Part shown: positions 11,158-20,642 of the stretch, piece after piece
Layout: every line of letters begins with the position of its first letter
How positions within the stretch are numbered: the first letter of the stretch is position 1
Source: Chytriomyces cf. hyalinus JEL632
Taxonomy: Eukaryota; Chytridiomycota; Chytridiomycetes; Chytridiales; Chytriomycetaceae
Assembly: GCA_025435555.1 (NCBI GenBank)
Contig: JAIWWG010000055.1
Location: 1-64,000 of the forward strand
Direction of reading: 5' to 3'
DNA: 64,000 nt
The notes under the pieces: generated by a model
Databases searched by the model: none
The model's input: only the letters and a program-made list of their open reading frames with translations
Told to the model about the DNA's origin: nothing
Position numbers and translations under genes: made by a program

Positions 11158-12267
11158 TCAGAGCATCAATCTGGGATCATCTGAGGGTCCAGCAGAGGCA
11201 GTAACGGCAGGAACCGTATGGGCTGCCTTCTCCCTGTTGACCTGGTCCATCAAGATTTGCGCGTCTCTATCCGTGTTGGCAATTCTCTCACGGTGAATAT
11301 CGGTGGAATATACCGTCTGCCCATTCTCAATCCTGGCAGTCTCAACCACCTTGACCTTGCTGCCACTGACTGCCTCCAGCTCCTCTCTCTGGGCTTTTCT
11401 TGCCGCAATGGCGAGGATCTCCCTATTGGCCTCTCTCTGCAGCTGTTGGTCCTCACTGGACTCGGCAAGCTGGGTCAGAGCCTGCCTCCGTTGTGTATCA
11501 GCAACGATCAATGCATGTCGCTCAGCCTCAATCTTGGCCATTTCCTTCTCCGTCGCCAGCTTTGCCTTCTCCGCCTCAAGAGCCTTGTGTGCATGTTGCT
11601 GCATGCGCAGAGTTTCCAACTCCTGAAAGCGTCTCAATTCGTTTGCCTTGGCTCGCGCCAGCTCATCGAGATGTGCCTCGTTGTCACGCATACGTTGAAG
11701 CTTGATCCTCTTGCGCTCACTGTTAAACTCGCGAATCCCACGCGGCGACAATCCGTGACCGCCGCTGGCCCATCTCCAAAAACACCCAGCCAAACAGGAC
11801 AGCAAACAAAGTGACACCAATGCCACACCTGCAATTGCCAAGGCGTAGTACAACGTGTTTCCTTGGATCTGGGCAAGGATGCTTGGTGGTCCGTTGTCAA
11901 GAGTTGTTTGAAGTGTGCACAGGCTGCTGGTCGTCAAGTCCAGGTAGCAGGTGCATGTGTATGTCATGTTTCGTTGACATGGCGATGGAGTGCTGTCACA
12001 TGTCAATCCGGCTGGGAGCAAAGTCTGGTTTCTCGGTGCATTGGGGGGCGTGAATAGGCTGGCGGGCACCTGGTTGTTTGATGTGTTGGGCACTGCGAAC
12101 AGACTGGTGGAGATGGTCTTGTTGGCGCAGAAGGTGTATGAGTTGTTGATGGTGCCGTTGGTAGGTGGAGTTGGCTCTTGTCTGCAGCTGGACGCCTGGA
12201 TGGAGCAAGTTGCGCTCTGCTGGGTTGGGTATGCGACGATGATGCCGGTAAGGTTGGTGGTGGACAT
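11158..12267 (-). CDS. single-pass membrane protein with cytoplasmic coiled coil, family member 1
   Basis: Single exon, about 369 residues from the ATG at 12267 (upstream in-frame codons lack an ATG). Residues 1-130 are Cys-rich and Asn/Thr-rich with several N-x-T/S sequons and no N-terminal signal peptide. One strong membrane segment follows (A-L-A-I-A-G-V-A-L-V-S-L). Then comes a long charged coiled coil (E-R-K-R-I-K-L-Q-R-M-R onward), a conserved motif (I-E-N-G-Q, R-E-R-I-A-N-T-D-R-D-A-Q) and the end D-D-P-R-L-M-L. The expected topology is N-out, C-in. The closest relative is 16328-17380. The family is unknown to me and looks lineage-specific. Confidence 0.75.
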   Translation of the reverse strand: MSTTNLTGIIVAYPTQQSATCSIQASSCRQEPTPPTNGTINNSYTFCANKTISTSLFAVPNTSNNQVPASLFTPPNAPRNQTLLPAGLTCDSTPSPCQRNMTYTCTCYLDLTTSSLCTLQTTLDNGPPSILAQIQGNTLYYALAIAGVALVSLCLLSCLAGCFWRWASGGHGLSPRGIREFNSERKRIKLQRMRDNEAHLDELARAKANELRRFQELETLRMQQHAHKALEAEKAKLATEKEMAKIEAERHALIVADTQRRQALTQLAESSEDQQLQREANREILAIAARKAQREELEAVSGSKVKVVETARIENGQTVYSTDIHRERIANTDRDAQILMDQVNREKAAHTVPAVTASAGPSDDPRLML

Positions 12268-12718
12268 TGTTGGCACAGCGCGCTCGGGTTGAGGAAAATT
12301 TTCTCCCACTCAATCAACTGGGCATTTCACTTGGAACAGGTCTTTGCACCAGGCAGTTCCAATGCTGGCAAACCTGCTACCGAGATCAGTGACCAGTTTG
12401 GTAGACTTGCGTGGCTTACAGCGAGTCACATGCGGGTCTGGTGGGCCTCATCCCGTTAAGCATTCAACTGGCATTAGATTCTAGTCGCAGGCTGAGTGAG
12501 TTCCACCTTCTTTTATATTCAACAGACTCGAGAATAACACTATTCTTGTACTGGTATCCGAGACTTTAAAGCATATTTGTGTCATCAAGACGGTGGTTCT
12601 GTTGCTGGCTCAGATCCCATAGGCTACTGCAGCCTCTCTGTCCATGCGTGCATATAACTGATGTTCAAAACAGTATTCACGAAAAAGCGTCTGATTGAGA
12701 GCTGGAATGACATGAAAA
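12268..12718. other. intergenic, no gene seen
   Basis: About 450 bp upstream of the coiled-coil membrane gene. It should include that gene's promoter; nothing else is recognisable before the inverted repeat that follows. Confidence 0.4.
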
Positions 12719-13075
12719 TTGCTGGGTTTATTCACAACTGTCTTTACCGCCAAACGAACCATGTCAAGCAGTGTATCAAGAATCCTAAGCGCGTTTCATG
12801 CTTGCATTTGAAGAGAGCTATACGGCGCCCAACGCGTTTCACAGAACAAAACCAAACACACAAAAGAAGCTATAATTGAAATCAACCCACACTCTGAACA
12901 TCCAAGCTTGCCTTTGCGTCACTGAACTCTTCTGCAATTCCCAGTCTATGATATAAAGCGCTCCTATGAAGTTGATTCAAGGTGACACTGTTATGAGCAG
13001 TTAGATTGAGCGATGCTTGGCATCGACGCGGTGTCCAAGAGAAATCCAACTTAAGTGACGCCGATGCAAAAACGC
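12719..13075. repeat. left copy of a long inverted repeat
   Basis: The reverse complement of this segment matches 34934-35300 almost base for base, with few differences. Shared landmarks in order on the minus strand are: C-A-C-T-T-A-A-G-T-T-G-G, GGACACCGCG, the sequence encoding the last residues of the zinc-protein gene (S-L-D-V-Q-x-V-G stop), and a spacer ending near GTGAATRAACCCAGC. It therefore carries the 3' tail of a zinc-protein gene without the rest of that gene. The match fades shortly after 12719. Confidence 0.85.
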
Positions 13076-13251
13076 AACCAATTGCACCCGCCCCCGAACT
13101 GGATGGAACACAGATGCACGCTTGTCGAATATCATGACCAGAGTCTCATTGCAATTATTTTCTATGTATGAATAAAATCTGTGGTATATTTCGAAGGAGA
13201 CGCGATGCCATGCATTCGAGACAAGATGTATCAGCCCCAGGAGAAGGCGAA

Positions 13252-14290
13252 TTACAATGCTCCCTGTGCGTATTCGGTTACCAATCTGTCGAACCCGGGT
13301 CTTGTCTTCTCATTCTGAGATGCACGCAGATATAAATCCGCGCATGTTCCCCAACCGACTTTTTTACACTTTGACACCGTCCCTCTTGATCCCAAGTAAG
13401 ACACAACATTCCCAGGCTGTGCTTTCCTAATAAAGTCCATGAACCCTCGCCATTGTGTTGGGTTCATAGAACCCAGAGAATTGTTTGAAAGTACGAGGAC
13501 GGCACCCTTTGCACCCAACACGGCTTCAATGTCAGGATATTTAGCCATCAGCTCATCTGCACGCAGACAAAAGCTGCCAAAGGAAAAGAGACGGACTGCA
13601 GATTCTTTTCCAATGTTATCAGATAAACGATCCAAGACTGGAAGGAGAGATTCGGCGCGTGAACAAAAGCTGTTTGTCGAAAGCAATGCCACTGCAGATT
13701 TCGTTCCAAACTTTTCCGAGAGAATATTCAACACAGGCAGCATCTCAGTTTGAGCACAAAAGCTGTTCATTGAAAGCAATGCCACTGCGTTTTCCGTCCC
13801 GATCGCTTTTGAGAGAGAGAGTCCAAAACAGGAAGCAGAGTTTCAGCCCGAGCAGAAAAACTGTCTGAAGCAAGCAGCCTAACTGCAGATTCCATCCAAG
13901 TTTCTCTGATAGCGTGTCCAAAACTGGGAGAAGAGCATCCGCATGAGCATAAAAGCTGTCTTTCGAAAGCAACATGACTGCCGATTTTGTCCCGAACTTG
14001 TCAGAGAGAGAGTACAAAACTGGCACCAGAGACTCAGCTCGAGCGCAAAAACTGTTGCTTGTAAGCAATCGAACAGCATCCTTCGCCCCAATTTTGTTTT
14101 TGAGAAGCAGTGCATCGGTCCGACAAATGAAGCTTTTTGTCGAAAGCAACCTGTCCGCCGACTTGTCACCTGCAAGTTTTACAATTGTTTTTCGAATGTC
14201 GCGAGGACTTTCAGAGGCAGCAGAACGTCCGGTTGCTGTTCCAAGATGGCGCTGTGGGGATGATGACTTGATATCTCGACTGAAGACCAT
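13252..14290 (-). pseudogene. 32-residue helical-repeat protein, frameshifted copy
   Basis: Reading from the ATG at 14290, about eight repeats of a 32-residue unit are seen, pattern G-x-x-x-A-V-x-L-L-S-X-X-S-F-C-x-R-A-E-x-L-L-P-V-L-D-x-L-S-x-K-h. The pair X-X reads TK, SN, KD, SD, MN, TN, FG, NN in order. The frame is lost near 13897 (one base missing after L-G) and changes again near 13815 in a CT-rich run. The last part then runs to the stop at 13252 with a non-repeat C-terminus (W-G-T-C-A-D-L-Y). I found no intron that would repair the shifts. Two short helices around a variable loop suggest an alpha-solenoid like TALE or mTERF repeats. Partner copy: 35324-36358. Confidence 0.75.
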
Positions 14291-14510
14291 GCCGAGCGAA
14301 GCATTTCCACAACATATTTTATGTTGCTTTTATTTAAATTTTTGTTAAACATTTTCGGACACCTTCGCTTCTCCTCAGCTTCGAGTGTCTGACGTTCTCC
14401 CACTCGACAAAATATCATCACCAAAAGATGAACAGTGCATTTTTGCAAACAAACAAATCTTTGTCTTCGAACCATGCGAGAAAAGACAAGGGAGCGCGGC
14501 TTACAGGCCT

Positions 14511-14762
14511 TCAATACCTCTTGCCAGACTCAACACATCCAGAGAAATCACGGCTCACAGAACACACGAGCCCATAGTTACCACAGTTGTCGCTGTACTG
14601 CCAGTACGCAGTGGGTCCAGCTGGGCCACCGACGTAAATCTTGTTGTTTCCCTCGCCGCACGCGCACTTTCCCTCGTGGCCAACACAGGATGCACCTTGC
14701 TCGTAACCAGCGTAGCTAGCGACACGCATGCGGTTAGATTTGTGCTGAGGGGCTACAGCCAA
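14511..14762 (-). pseudogene. fragment of a secreted Cys-rich gene
   Basis: This frame matches only the last domain of the Cys-rich proteins at 32992-33843 and 42160-42819 (R-V-A-S-Y-A-G-Y, G-A-S-C-V-G, A-C-G-E-G-N-N-K-I-Y-V, ending C-V-E-S-G-K-R-Y). It lacks a start codon, a signal peptide and the first domain. A Cys conserved in both full genes is Gly here (Y-V-G-G-P-A). It lies next to the frameshifted repeat gene, as the other Cys-rich relics do on the right side of the region. Confidence 0.8.
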
Positions 14763-14888
14763 GGGTTTCTTGTTGCAAACTGGAACTTACTCTCTGACAA
14801 AATGAAATGTGGCGGCGATGTCTTCAGGAATCTTCTCGACGCGTCATTGGTGCTTTTTCGACATAAAGAGACGTGGCACTTGCAATTC

Positions 14889-14889
<1 letters not shown>

Positions 14890-14923
<34 letters not shown>
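14890..14923 (+). repeat. 34-base poly(A) tract
   Basis: An uninterrupted run of A lies 17 bp upstream of the start of the nucleotidyltransferase-like gene. Several genes in the window have shorter A-rich leaders before the ATG (897, 20643, 36804). The length may be subject to assembly error. Confidence 0.9.
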
Positions 14924-14924
<1 letters not shown>

Positions 14925-14940
14925 ACCGTGTGAAGCAGAA

Positions 14941-16165
14941 ATGGGAAGGTACCCTCTGGACAATGTCCAAAGACTCACAAACAGCGACCACGCGCGTCTA
15001 CTCGCTCTCCTTGTCCCAAGGTAACCATATCAGTTGCAATGAATACGTACCTGATCCTCCTTAAACACCGTAAAAACATAGTCTCAAGACGCACTTTTCT
15101 CGCGTAGGAACCCCACGCTTTCTCCCAACAAAAACGTCACACGCGGACCTCGATCTCGTCGTCCAATGCCGACTCAACGCAGTTTCCATCAGTTCCTTCC
15201 AAAACACGCTCGCCGCCGAATGGGCCGCAACCAGCAAAGTCATCAACGGCGCAACCTGTAGTTACAATGTCCAAGGATTTCAAGTGGATGTCACGTTTCT
15301 TCCTTCCAAGAATTTACAAAACGAGCGCGAGGATGAGGATGACGAGGCCATCTTCAATGCGTATCTCGGTTGCATGCATTGGGGCGACTTTTCGCACATC
15401 ATGGGAGTCATTGTGAAGCAGTTTGGATTGAAATGGACGTCACTCGGGTTGGAGCTCGTTGTTTCAGATCAGGATGCGTATGACTCGATAGCTTTGCCAC
15501 AACCTGTCAAACAGTCACACAAGTCCGACGACACTCAAGAACCACCAAACCAAAACAACCCGCAACAACGCATTGGAGAAATTCTTTTAACGCAGTCATT
15601 TCCAGACGCGTTGGAATTCCTCAAGTATGACCCGCAGAAATGGCAAGATGGGTTCTTGAGCGAGGGGGACATGTTTGAGTATTTGGTCTCCTCGCCACTG
15701 TTTTCACGGGAATGGATGCTTCCATGGGTGAATGCCACGAAACCTGTTGAGAAGATGACAGCCACTGTGGCTCTCTTTAAACAGTTTCTGATGCAGCACA
15801 AGTCCGAGGCAGGAGACTGTGACTTGGGATCGAATCCCATCGAGAAACACGCGTTTAAAATGACTGCCTTGCACCATTTTGGAAAGATGGACAAGCACCA
15901 AGACATGGTTACCGCGTTTTTGCAGAAATCGGCGATGGATGAGTTGATGCGGGCCGTGTTTAGTGGTAAACTGGTTGTGCGGGTGACGGGGTTAGATCCA
16001 AAGTACGATGGAGGAAAGATCGGGCAGATCAAGAGTCGTGTTCGTGGGTTGATTGAGTCGAGGCGTTTGAGCGGTGACGTTGCTGATTGGAGGCGGGATA
16101 TTGCTCGGATAACACAAAAGGACATGGAACAAATTGTGCGCAAGGTTTGGGATGACATTTATTAA
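14941..16165 (+). CDS. putative nucleotidyltransferase-fold protein
   Basis: Exon 1 is 14941-15020 and exon 2 is 15082-16165, joined in phase at AG|T. The first 60 residues after the junction carry V-G-T-P-R-F-L-P, then A-D-L-D-L-V-V, which fits the polymerase-beta-type pattern hG[GS]x(9-13)Dh[DE]h. A third carboxylate follows in F-Q-V-D-V-T-F. A mostly helical C-terminal half of about 250 residues has no motif I know. Spacing of the three acids is as in poly(A) polymerase and OAS-type enzymes, so transfer of a nucleotide to an RNA or small molecule is possible. Substrate unknown. The protein is not similar to its neighbours. Confidence 0.55.
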
Positions 16166-16327
16166 ACGTTCAGAGATTGGACAATGGAGCAGCATGAAGG
16201 AAGTCTCGTCGGTGCAGTGGCTCTTGAAGTTAAATTGGTGGAAAGGGAAAAATACAGTCTCTCAATCAGAGTACCTCAATGTGGGGGTTATATGTCTACT
16301 TGTATTACTGATATCAGCAGAAGAACA

Positions 16328-17380
16328 TCAGAGCATCATTCTGTGATCATCTGAGGGTTGAGCGGGGGCAGTAACGGCAGGAACCGCATGGGCCGCCTTC
16401 TCCCTGTTGACCTGGTCCATCAAGATTTGCGCGTCTCTGTCCGTATTGGCAATTCTCTCGCGATGAATGTCGTAGGACACTGTTGTTTGGCCATTCTCGA
16501 TTCTCGCCGTCTCGACAACCCTGACAGTACTACCACTGACGGCCTGCAGCTCCTCTCTCTGGACCCTTCTCGCCTCAATAGCACGCAGCTCTCTCTCAGC
16601 CTCTCTTTGCAACTGCAAGTCCTCGCTTGACTCGATCATCTGCGTGAGAGCTTGTCTCCGCTGTGTGTCAGCAACAATCAAAGCGTGGCGCTGAGCCGCA
16701 ATGTTTGCCAACTCCTTCTCCGCCGCCAACTGCGCCTTCTCCGCCTCGAAGGCTCTGTGTGCCTGTTGCTGCATGCGTAGCGACTCCAACTCCTGGTCAC
16801 GTCTGAGTCTGTTGGTCTCAATGTGGGCCAACTCGTCAAGACGTGCCTCAGCGTCACGCATGCGTTGGCGCTTAATCTCCTTGCGTTCTTCAGTGTATTC
16901 TCGGACCCCACGAGGGGAGAGTGGGTGGCCGCCGGTAATCCATTTCCAGCACGTGTTGATCACGCAAAGGGATACGAGTACAATTGCGGTGATGAACAGG
17001 GCAAAGTACAGAGTGTTTTCTTGGATCTTGGTCATGATACTCTGTGGTCCGTTGTTGTCAGCAATTGCTTTGAGGGTGCACTGGCTGCTGGTTGCCAGAT
17101 CGAGGTAGCAGGTGCAGATGTAGGTCTGGCTACGCTGGCATGCGGATGGAGTGCCGTCACAGGTCATTCCGGCTGGGAGGGCCGTCTGGTTTGTGGCCGG
17201 GTTGGGTGGCGTGAATAGATTGGCCGAGGTGGTCATGTTGGCGCAAAAGGTGTAGGCATTGTTGATGGTGCCGTTGGTGGAGTCCTGGTTGGTGTTGCAT
17301 GTGGCTGCCTGGACGAGGCAGGTGAGGCTCTGCTGGGTCGGGTAGGCAAGGGTGATGCCGGTGATGTTTGCCGCCGACAT
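16328..17380 (-). CDS. single-pass membrane protein with cytoplasmic coiled coil, family member 2
   Basis: Single exon, 350 residues, closely related along its whole length to the gene at 11158-12267. The first residues (M-S-A-A-N-I-T-G-I-T-L-A-Y-P-T-Q-Q-S) and the Cys-rich ectodomain match. So do the membrane segment (A-L-F-I-T-A-I-V-L-V-S-L), the coiled coil and the C-terminal motif (I-E-N-G-Q, R-E-R-I-A-N-T-D-R-D-A-Q). It ends D-D-H-R-M-M-L. Several N-x-T/S sequons lie in the ectodomain. The nucleotidyltransferase-like gene sits between the two copies on the other strand. Role unknown; surface or endomembrane receptor-like architecture. Confidence 0.75.
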   Translation of the reverse strand: MSAANITGITLAYPTQQSLTCLVQAATCNTNQDSTNGTINNAYTFCANMTTSANLFTPPNPATNQTALPAGMTCDGTPSACQRSQTYICTCYLDLATSSQCTLKAIADNNGPQSIMTKIQENTLYFALFITAIVLVSLCVINTCWKWITGGHPLSPRGVREYTEERKEIKRQRMRDAEARLDELAHIETNRLRRDQELESLRMQQQAHRAFEAEKAQLAAEKELANIAAQRHALIVADTQRRQALTQMIESSEDLQLQREAERELRAIEARRVQREELQAVSGSTVRVVETARIENGQTTVSYDIHRERIANTDRDAQILMDQVNREKAAHAVPAVTAPAQPSDDHRMML

Positions 17381-17690
17381 TTTGGGTTACAGTTTGGGTT
17401 GACAAACGGGATCTTTGGCCACGAGGACAAGAAAATTTTCAAACCCAGTCGATTTGACAGCGTCAATGGCAACACCCCCACGTTCGCTGGTCCACCCAGG
17501 CATTGGCGGTAGTTTCGACGGACTCTACGGTGATTCCCAGGGGTGGGTTTGGTGGGCGGGTGCTGGGAATGGGTTTTCTGTCCCACAACAGCAAAGCGAT
17601 GCTGACAAACCGTTCATGTGAGTTCAATACAAGTTTCTTTTATATCCAGCACAAGAAATAAGGTCATTCTAGAATGGTATATCCGAGACT
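17381..17690. other. intergenic, no gene seen
   Basis: About 310 bp between two members of the coiled-coil membrane family. It holds the promoter of the 16328-17380 gene and probably the 3' end of the next transcript. Confidence 0.4.
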
Positions 17691-18782
17691 TTAAAGCATA
17701 TCCCCGTCTTTAAGACGATGGCCAGCTGAATTCTGTGTGTTGGGTCCTGAGCCGTAATTTTGTTGCTGGTTCTGAATGCGCTGCATGTCCGGACCCACAG
17801 ATCCCATAAGTTGCTGTGCCTCTCTGTCTGTGCGTGCGTATCGCTCGCGTTGGATTTCTCTCCGGTTGTCAACAACGCGTCCATCCTCCACAATGGTACT
17901 CTCGAGCACTTTCACGTAATTGCCGCTCGTCTTCAAGTCCTCCTCCCGCTGCTCCGACCGCATGGAAATCATCAGCATCTCCCGTTCAAACTGTCTCTTG
18001 AGATAGTCGTCGGTAGTGTTCTCCAACATGTTGATCAACTGGTCCTTGCGCGTCATATCCTTGATCATCATATCGTGGCGCTCCTGCGTGAGTCTGTCCA
18101 TCTCAACTTCCTGTGCAACCTTCAGCTTTTCCGTCTCGAGTGCGCGTTGGGCGAAACGTTCCGCTTCGACCGTCAATAATTCCTGCTCACGACGCACGGC
18201 GTTGGCATGGGCGCGTGCTTCTTCGTCCAAGTTTTGTTCTTGCTCCAGGATCCGTTTACGGTGCAGTTCTTCACGTTGGAACTTGCGGTCCTTGATGTAA
18301 CTGGAGATACCTTTGGGTCCAAGAGTCTTTCCACCACTGACGCAGTGCCAAATAATTCCGATAACGCATAAGCTCCCAAGAATGATGCCTGAGATGAGCA
18401 GGCCGAACTTAAGTGGATCATCAAAGAGACCGCCGCCGCCGCTGCCGCTGGATCCGAGGGTATTACCGTTGGAAGAGAAGGCCGCTTGGGTGCAGTTGGG
18501 CTGAACGACAGGATCGTTGAAGCATCTGCAATAGTATTGGTTTTCCTTGAAGCACTGGGGAGGTGCATTGCACTTGAGGCCGGTGGGAAGCAGGACCTGG
18601 TTGGTGGGAGCGTTGGGCGGGTAAAGCAGACTGTCTGGGCTGTCTGGGTTGCCGCAGAAGGTGAATCCGTAGTTGTAGGTTGACCAACTGGTCAGGTTGA
18701 AGGAGCAACTGGTGTAGGACGTGATGAGACAGCTTGCGCTGAAGCCGGAGGGCGTCGTAATGGCGGAACCAGTGAGGGACAT
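17691..18782 (-). CDS. single-pass membrane protein with cytoplasmic coiled coil, family member 3
   Basis: Single exon, about 363 residues from the ATG at 18782. The ectodomain (M-S-L-T-G-S-A-I) has Cys pairs and N-x-T/S sites and is divergent from members 1 and 2. The membrane segment is F-G-L-L-I-S-G-I-I-L-G-S-L. A coiled coil follows. The conserved C-terminal motif reads V-E-D-G-R-V-V, R-E-R-Y-A-R-T-D-R-E-A-Q-Q-L-M. The end is K-D-G-D-M-L. In the C-terminal motif it is closest to member 4. Confidence 0.75.
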   Translation of the reverse strand: MSLTGSAITTPSGFSASCLITSYTSCSFNLTSWSTYNYGFTFCGNPDSPDSLLYPPNAPTNQVLLPTGLKCNAPPQCFKENQYYCRCFNDPVVQPNCTQAAFSSNGNTLGSSGSGGGGLFDDPLKFGLLISGIILGSLCVIGIIWHCVSGGKTLGPKGISSYIKDRKFQREELHRKRILEQEQNLDEEARAHANAVRREQELLTVEAERFAQRALETEKLKVAQEVEMDRLTQERHDMMIKDMTRKDQLINMLENTTDDYLKRQFEREMLMISMRSEQREEDLKTSGNYVKVLESTIVEDGRVVDNRREIQRERYARTDREAQQLMGSVGPDMQRIQNQQQNYGSGPNTQNSAGHRLKDGDML

Positions 18783-19466
18783 GTTTGTGTTGTTGAGACT
18801 TTGTTTCGGCTTGCCACTTTGGATGGGAATTATTTTCAACTACTGCGTGTCACAAGGCGTTTGATTGGGATGGCGACTGGGCGATATTTCAGTTCCAGCT
18901 CCGATGCAGAGAGTCAGAGCCAGAGTCAGGAGAGGCGAGAGGAGAAGCGAGAGGATGGGCCGAGAAGTAAAATAGAGCGACTGACAGCAACAAAGAGAAG
19001 AAGAGGAAGAAAAGGTGAACTTATTTTGGACCAATCACAATCAATTCTAAATCCATTTGGACCAGTCTCCGTCTCTGAAAGATGATGCCATCTACGAAAG
19101 CACATTTGCTGCACAATGTCTGCTTGCACTCATCCCTCCTTTATGCGCAGAATTGGTCAAGGCCAACAAAGCAAGGCTTAGCTGCCAAGGCACATTTTAA
19201 TCTACCGACGGGAATTATCTCCCGTCTTCCACCACGGCCATCTTCAAACAGGCATCCACGAACCCCACGATCGGCGCGGGGGAGTCTGGACATGGTGATT
19301 CCGTGCAAACGGAAGAATAAATCGTTTGATTCTTTGGCATCGAATTCCAATTCTCAACTATATCTAAAACTTCAACTATCACAATGAGATCATCAATGCG
19401 TGGAAAAGAAAATGCCATGACACGCTGTTTGCAGTACCCCTCCCGATTCAGGCGTTGTTGTTATTG
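18783..19466. other. intergenic, no convincing gene
   Basis: About 680 bp. A 67-codon frame on the minus strand (19215-19418, starting M-A-F-S-F-P-R-I) and an overlapping 69-codon frame were considered. Neither has a recognisable motif or a clear splice extension. A purine-rich stretch lies at 18925-19015. Confidence 0.4.
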
Positions 19467-20537
19467 TTAAGATGCTGATGGAAGAGTAATCTGGTGCAAA
19501 CCATTACCGACTGATCCAACCAGCTCCTGAGCCTCCGCGTCAGTCTTGGCATAACGCTCTCTGAGAATTTCCTGCCTTGTACCCACGACGTTGCCATTCT
19601 CTATAATGCTGCTCTCAATGACTTTGATGTTATCTCCACTCACTTTCAACTCTTCCTCTCGCTTGGCAGCTTTAAGTGCAAGCGCTGTCTTGAACCGCTG
19701 CGCAAGTCTCTGATTTTGTGCGTCTTTGGAGTTTTCAACAATTGAAGATAATTGCATCTGCCGCTCCACCTCCCGCATCTTCAGTTCATGTCTTTTTTGA
19801 GTAATCTCGTCGCTCGCCTTTTCGAGTGCAAGTTTTATCTTGTCTTCCCTCAATGCACGGTTGGCAACACCCTGGTTGAACGCCTCTGTCAGCTCCTTTT
19901 CGCGCCGCACGCGATTGGCCTCCATCCTGACTGCTTCATCGCGTCGGTTCTCTCGCTCCAAGTCTTGCTCCCGGTGTCGGCGCGTGTCGCGACTTTCTTG
20001 GTCTGCAAGGTTCTCTTTGATTCCGCTCATGCCTTCCCAGCAAAAGCAGAGCAGGAAAAGAACTCCCTTCCAGCAACAGGCCAAACACAAGAGAACAAAG
20101 ATGATGCTTGCAATAGTCTTGAATGCGGGGGAATTTGCAAGAGATGAAGAATCGCTGCTGCCGCCGTTGCTGCTGCTGGTGGAGGATGTGCAGCCGGCAA
20201 ACTTGTTTTGATCAATGTAACAGGTGGCAGTGTATTGGATGCCATTGATGCAGTAACGTGTTCCATCGCAGACAAGGCCGATAGGCAATTGGGTTTGGTT
20301 CTTGGGAGGGTTGTTGGGTAGCATGAAGGGCGGAGCGAGACTTGACTTTGAGTAATCTGCGCAAAAGTTGTAGATTGCACCAATAACTGCTGTTTCAGAG
20401 GAGTTGCTGCAGGCGGGGCTCGTTGTGACCGCGCATGTGACTGAAGAGAATGTGTCGCTATTTCGAGGACCCGTGAAGATACCCGTGTGAGCTGCAGGCG
20501 GGCTCAGGATCACCGCCGTTGTTGTTCGAGTGGACAT
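19467..20537 (-). CDS. single-pass membrane protein with cytoplasmic coiled coil, family member 4
   Basis: Single exon, 356 residues. A Cys-containing Ser/Thr-rich ectodomain is followed by a Ser/Gly run and a membrane segment (I-A-S-I-I-F-V-L-L-C-L-A-C-C). A long coiled coil rich in R/E/K follows. The conserved motif reads I-E-N-G-N-V-V, R-E-R-Y-A-K-T-D-A-E-A-Q-E-L-V. Unlike the other members it ends T-L-P-S-A-S, without the terminal M-L. It is transcribed divergently from member 5, with 105 bp between the start codons. Confidence 0.75.
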   Translation of the reverse strand: MSTRTTTAVILSPPAAHTGIFTGPRNSDTFSSVTCAVTTSPACSNSSETAVIGAIYNFCADYSKSSLAPPFMLPNNPPKNQTQLPIGLVCDGTRYCINGIQYTATCYIDQNKFAGCTSSTSSSNGGSSDSSSLANSPAFKTIASIIFVLLCLACCWKGVLFLLCFCWEGMSGIKENLADQESRDTRRHREQDLERENRRDEAVRMEANRVRREKELTEAFNQGVANRALREDKIKLALEKASDEITQKRHELKMREVERQMQLSSIVENSKDAQNQRLAQRFKTALALKAAKREEELKVSGDNIKVIESSIIENGNVVGTRQEILRERYAKTDAEAQELVGSVGNGLHQITLPSAS

Positions 20538-20642
20538 TCAGCCTGTTTTACTGTAAAATCGAAAATAATCAAAAATCCATAAAATTGTGATCACGATTTT
20601 TCAAAAAAAAAAAACTCACCCAAAAACCATCCCAAACAGAAA
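20538..20642. promoter_or_regulatory. short divergent promoter between family members 4 and 5
   Basis: Only 105 bp separate the two start codons. The interval contains an A-run (20600-20612) and no obvious TATA box. It is likely a shared bidirectional promoter. Confidence 0.45.

Noticed and set aside
13252-14290. Calling the helical-repeat gene a true TALE
   Set aside because: Units are 32 residues, lack the G-G after the variable pair, and fit mTERF spacing about as well; a motif-level resemblance is not enough.
14511-14940. Poly(A) tract as evidence that the Cys-rich fragment is a processed retrocopy
   Set aside because: The fragment is on the minus strand, so the tract lies at its 5' side, and the source genes have no introns to lose.
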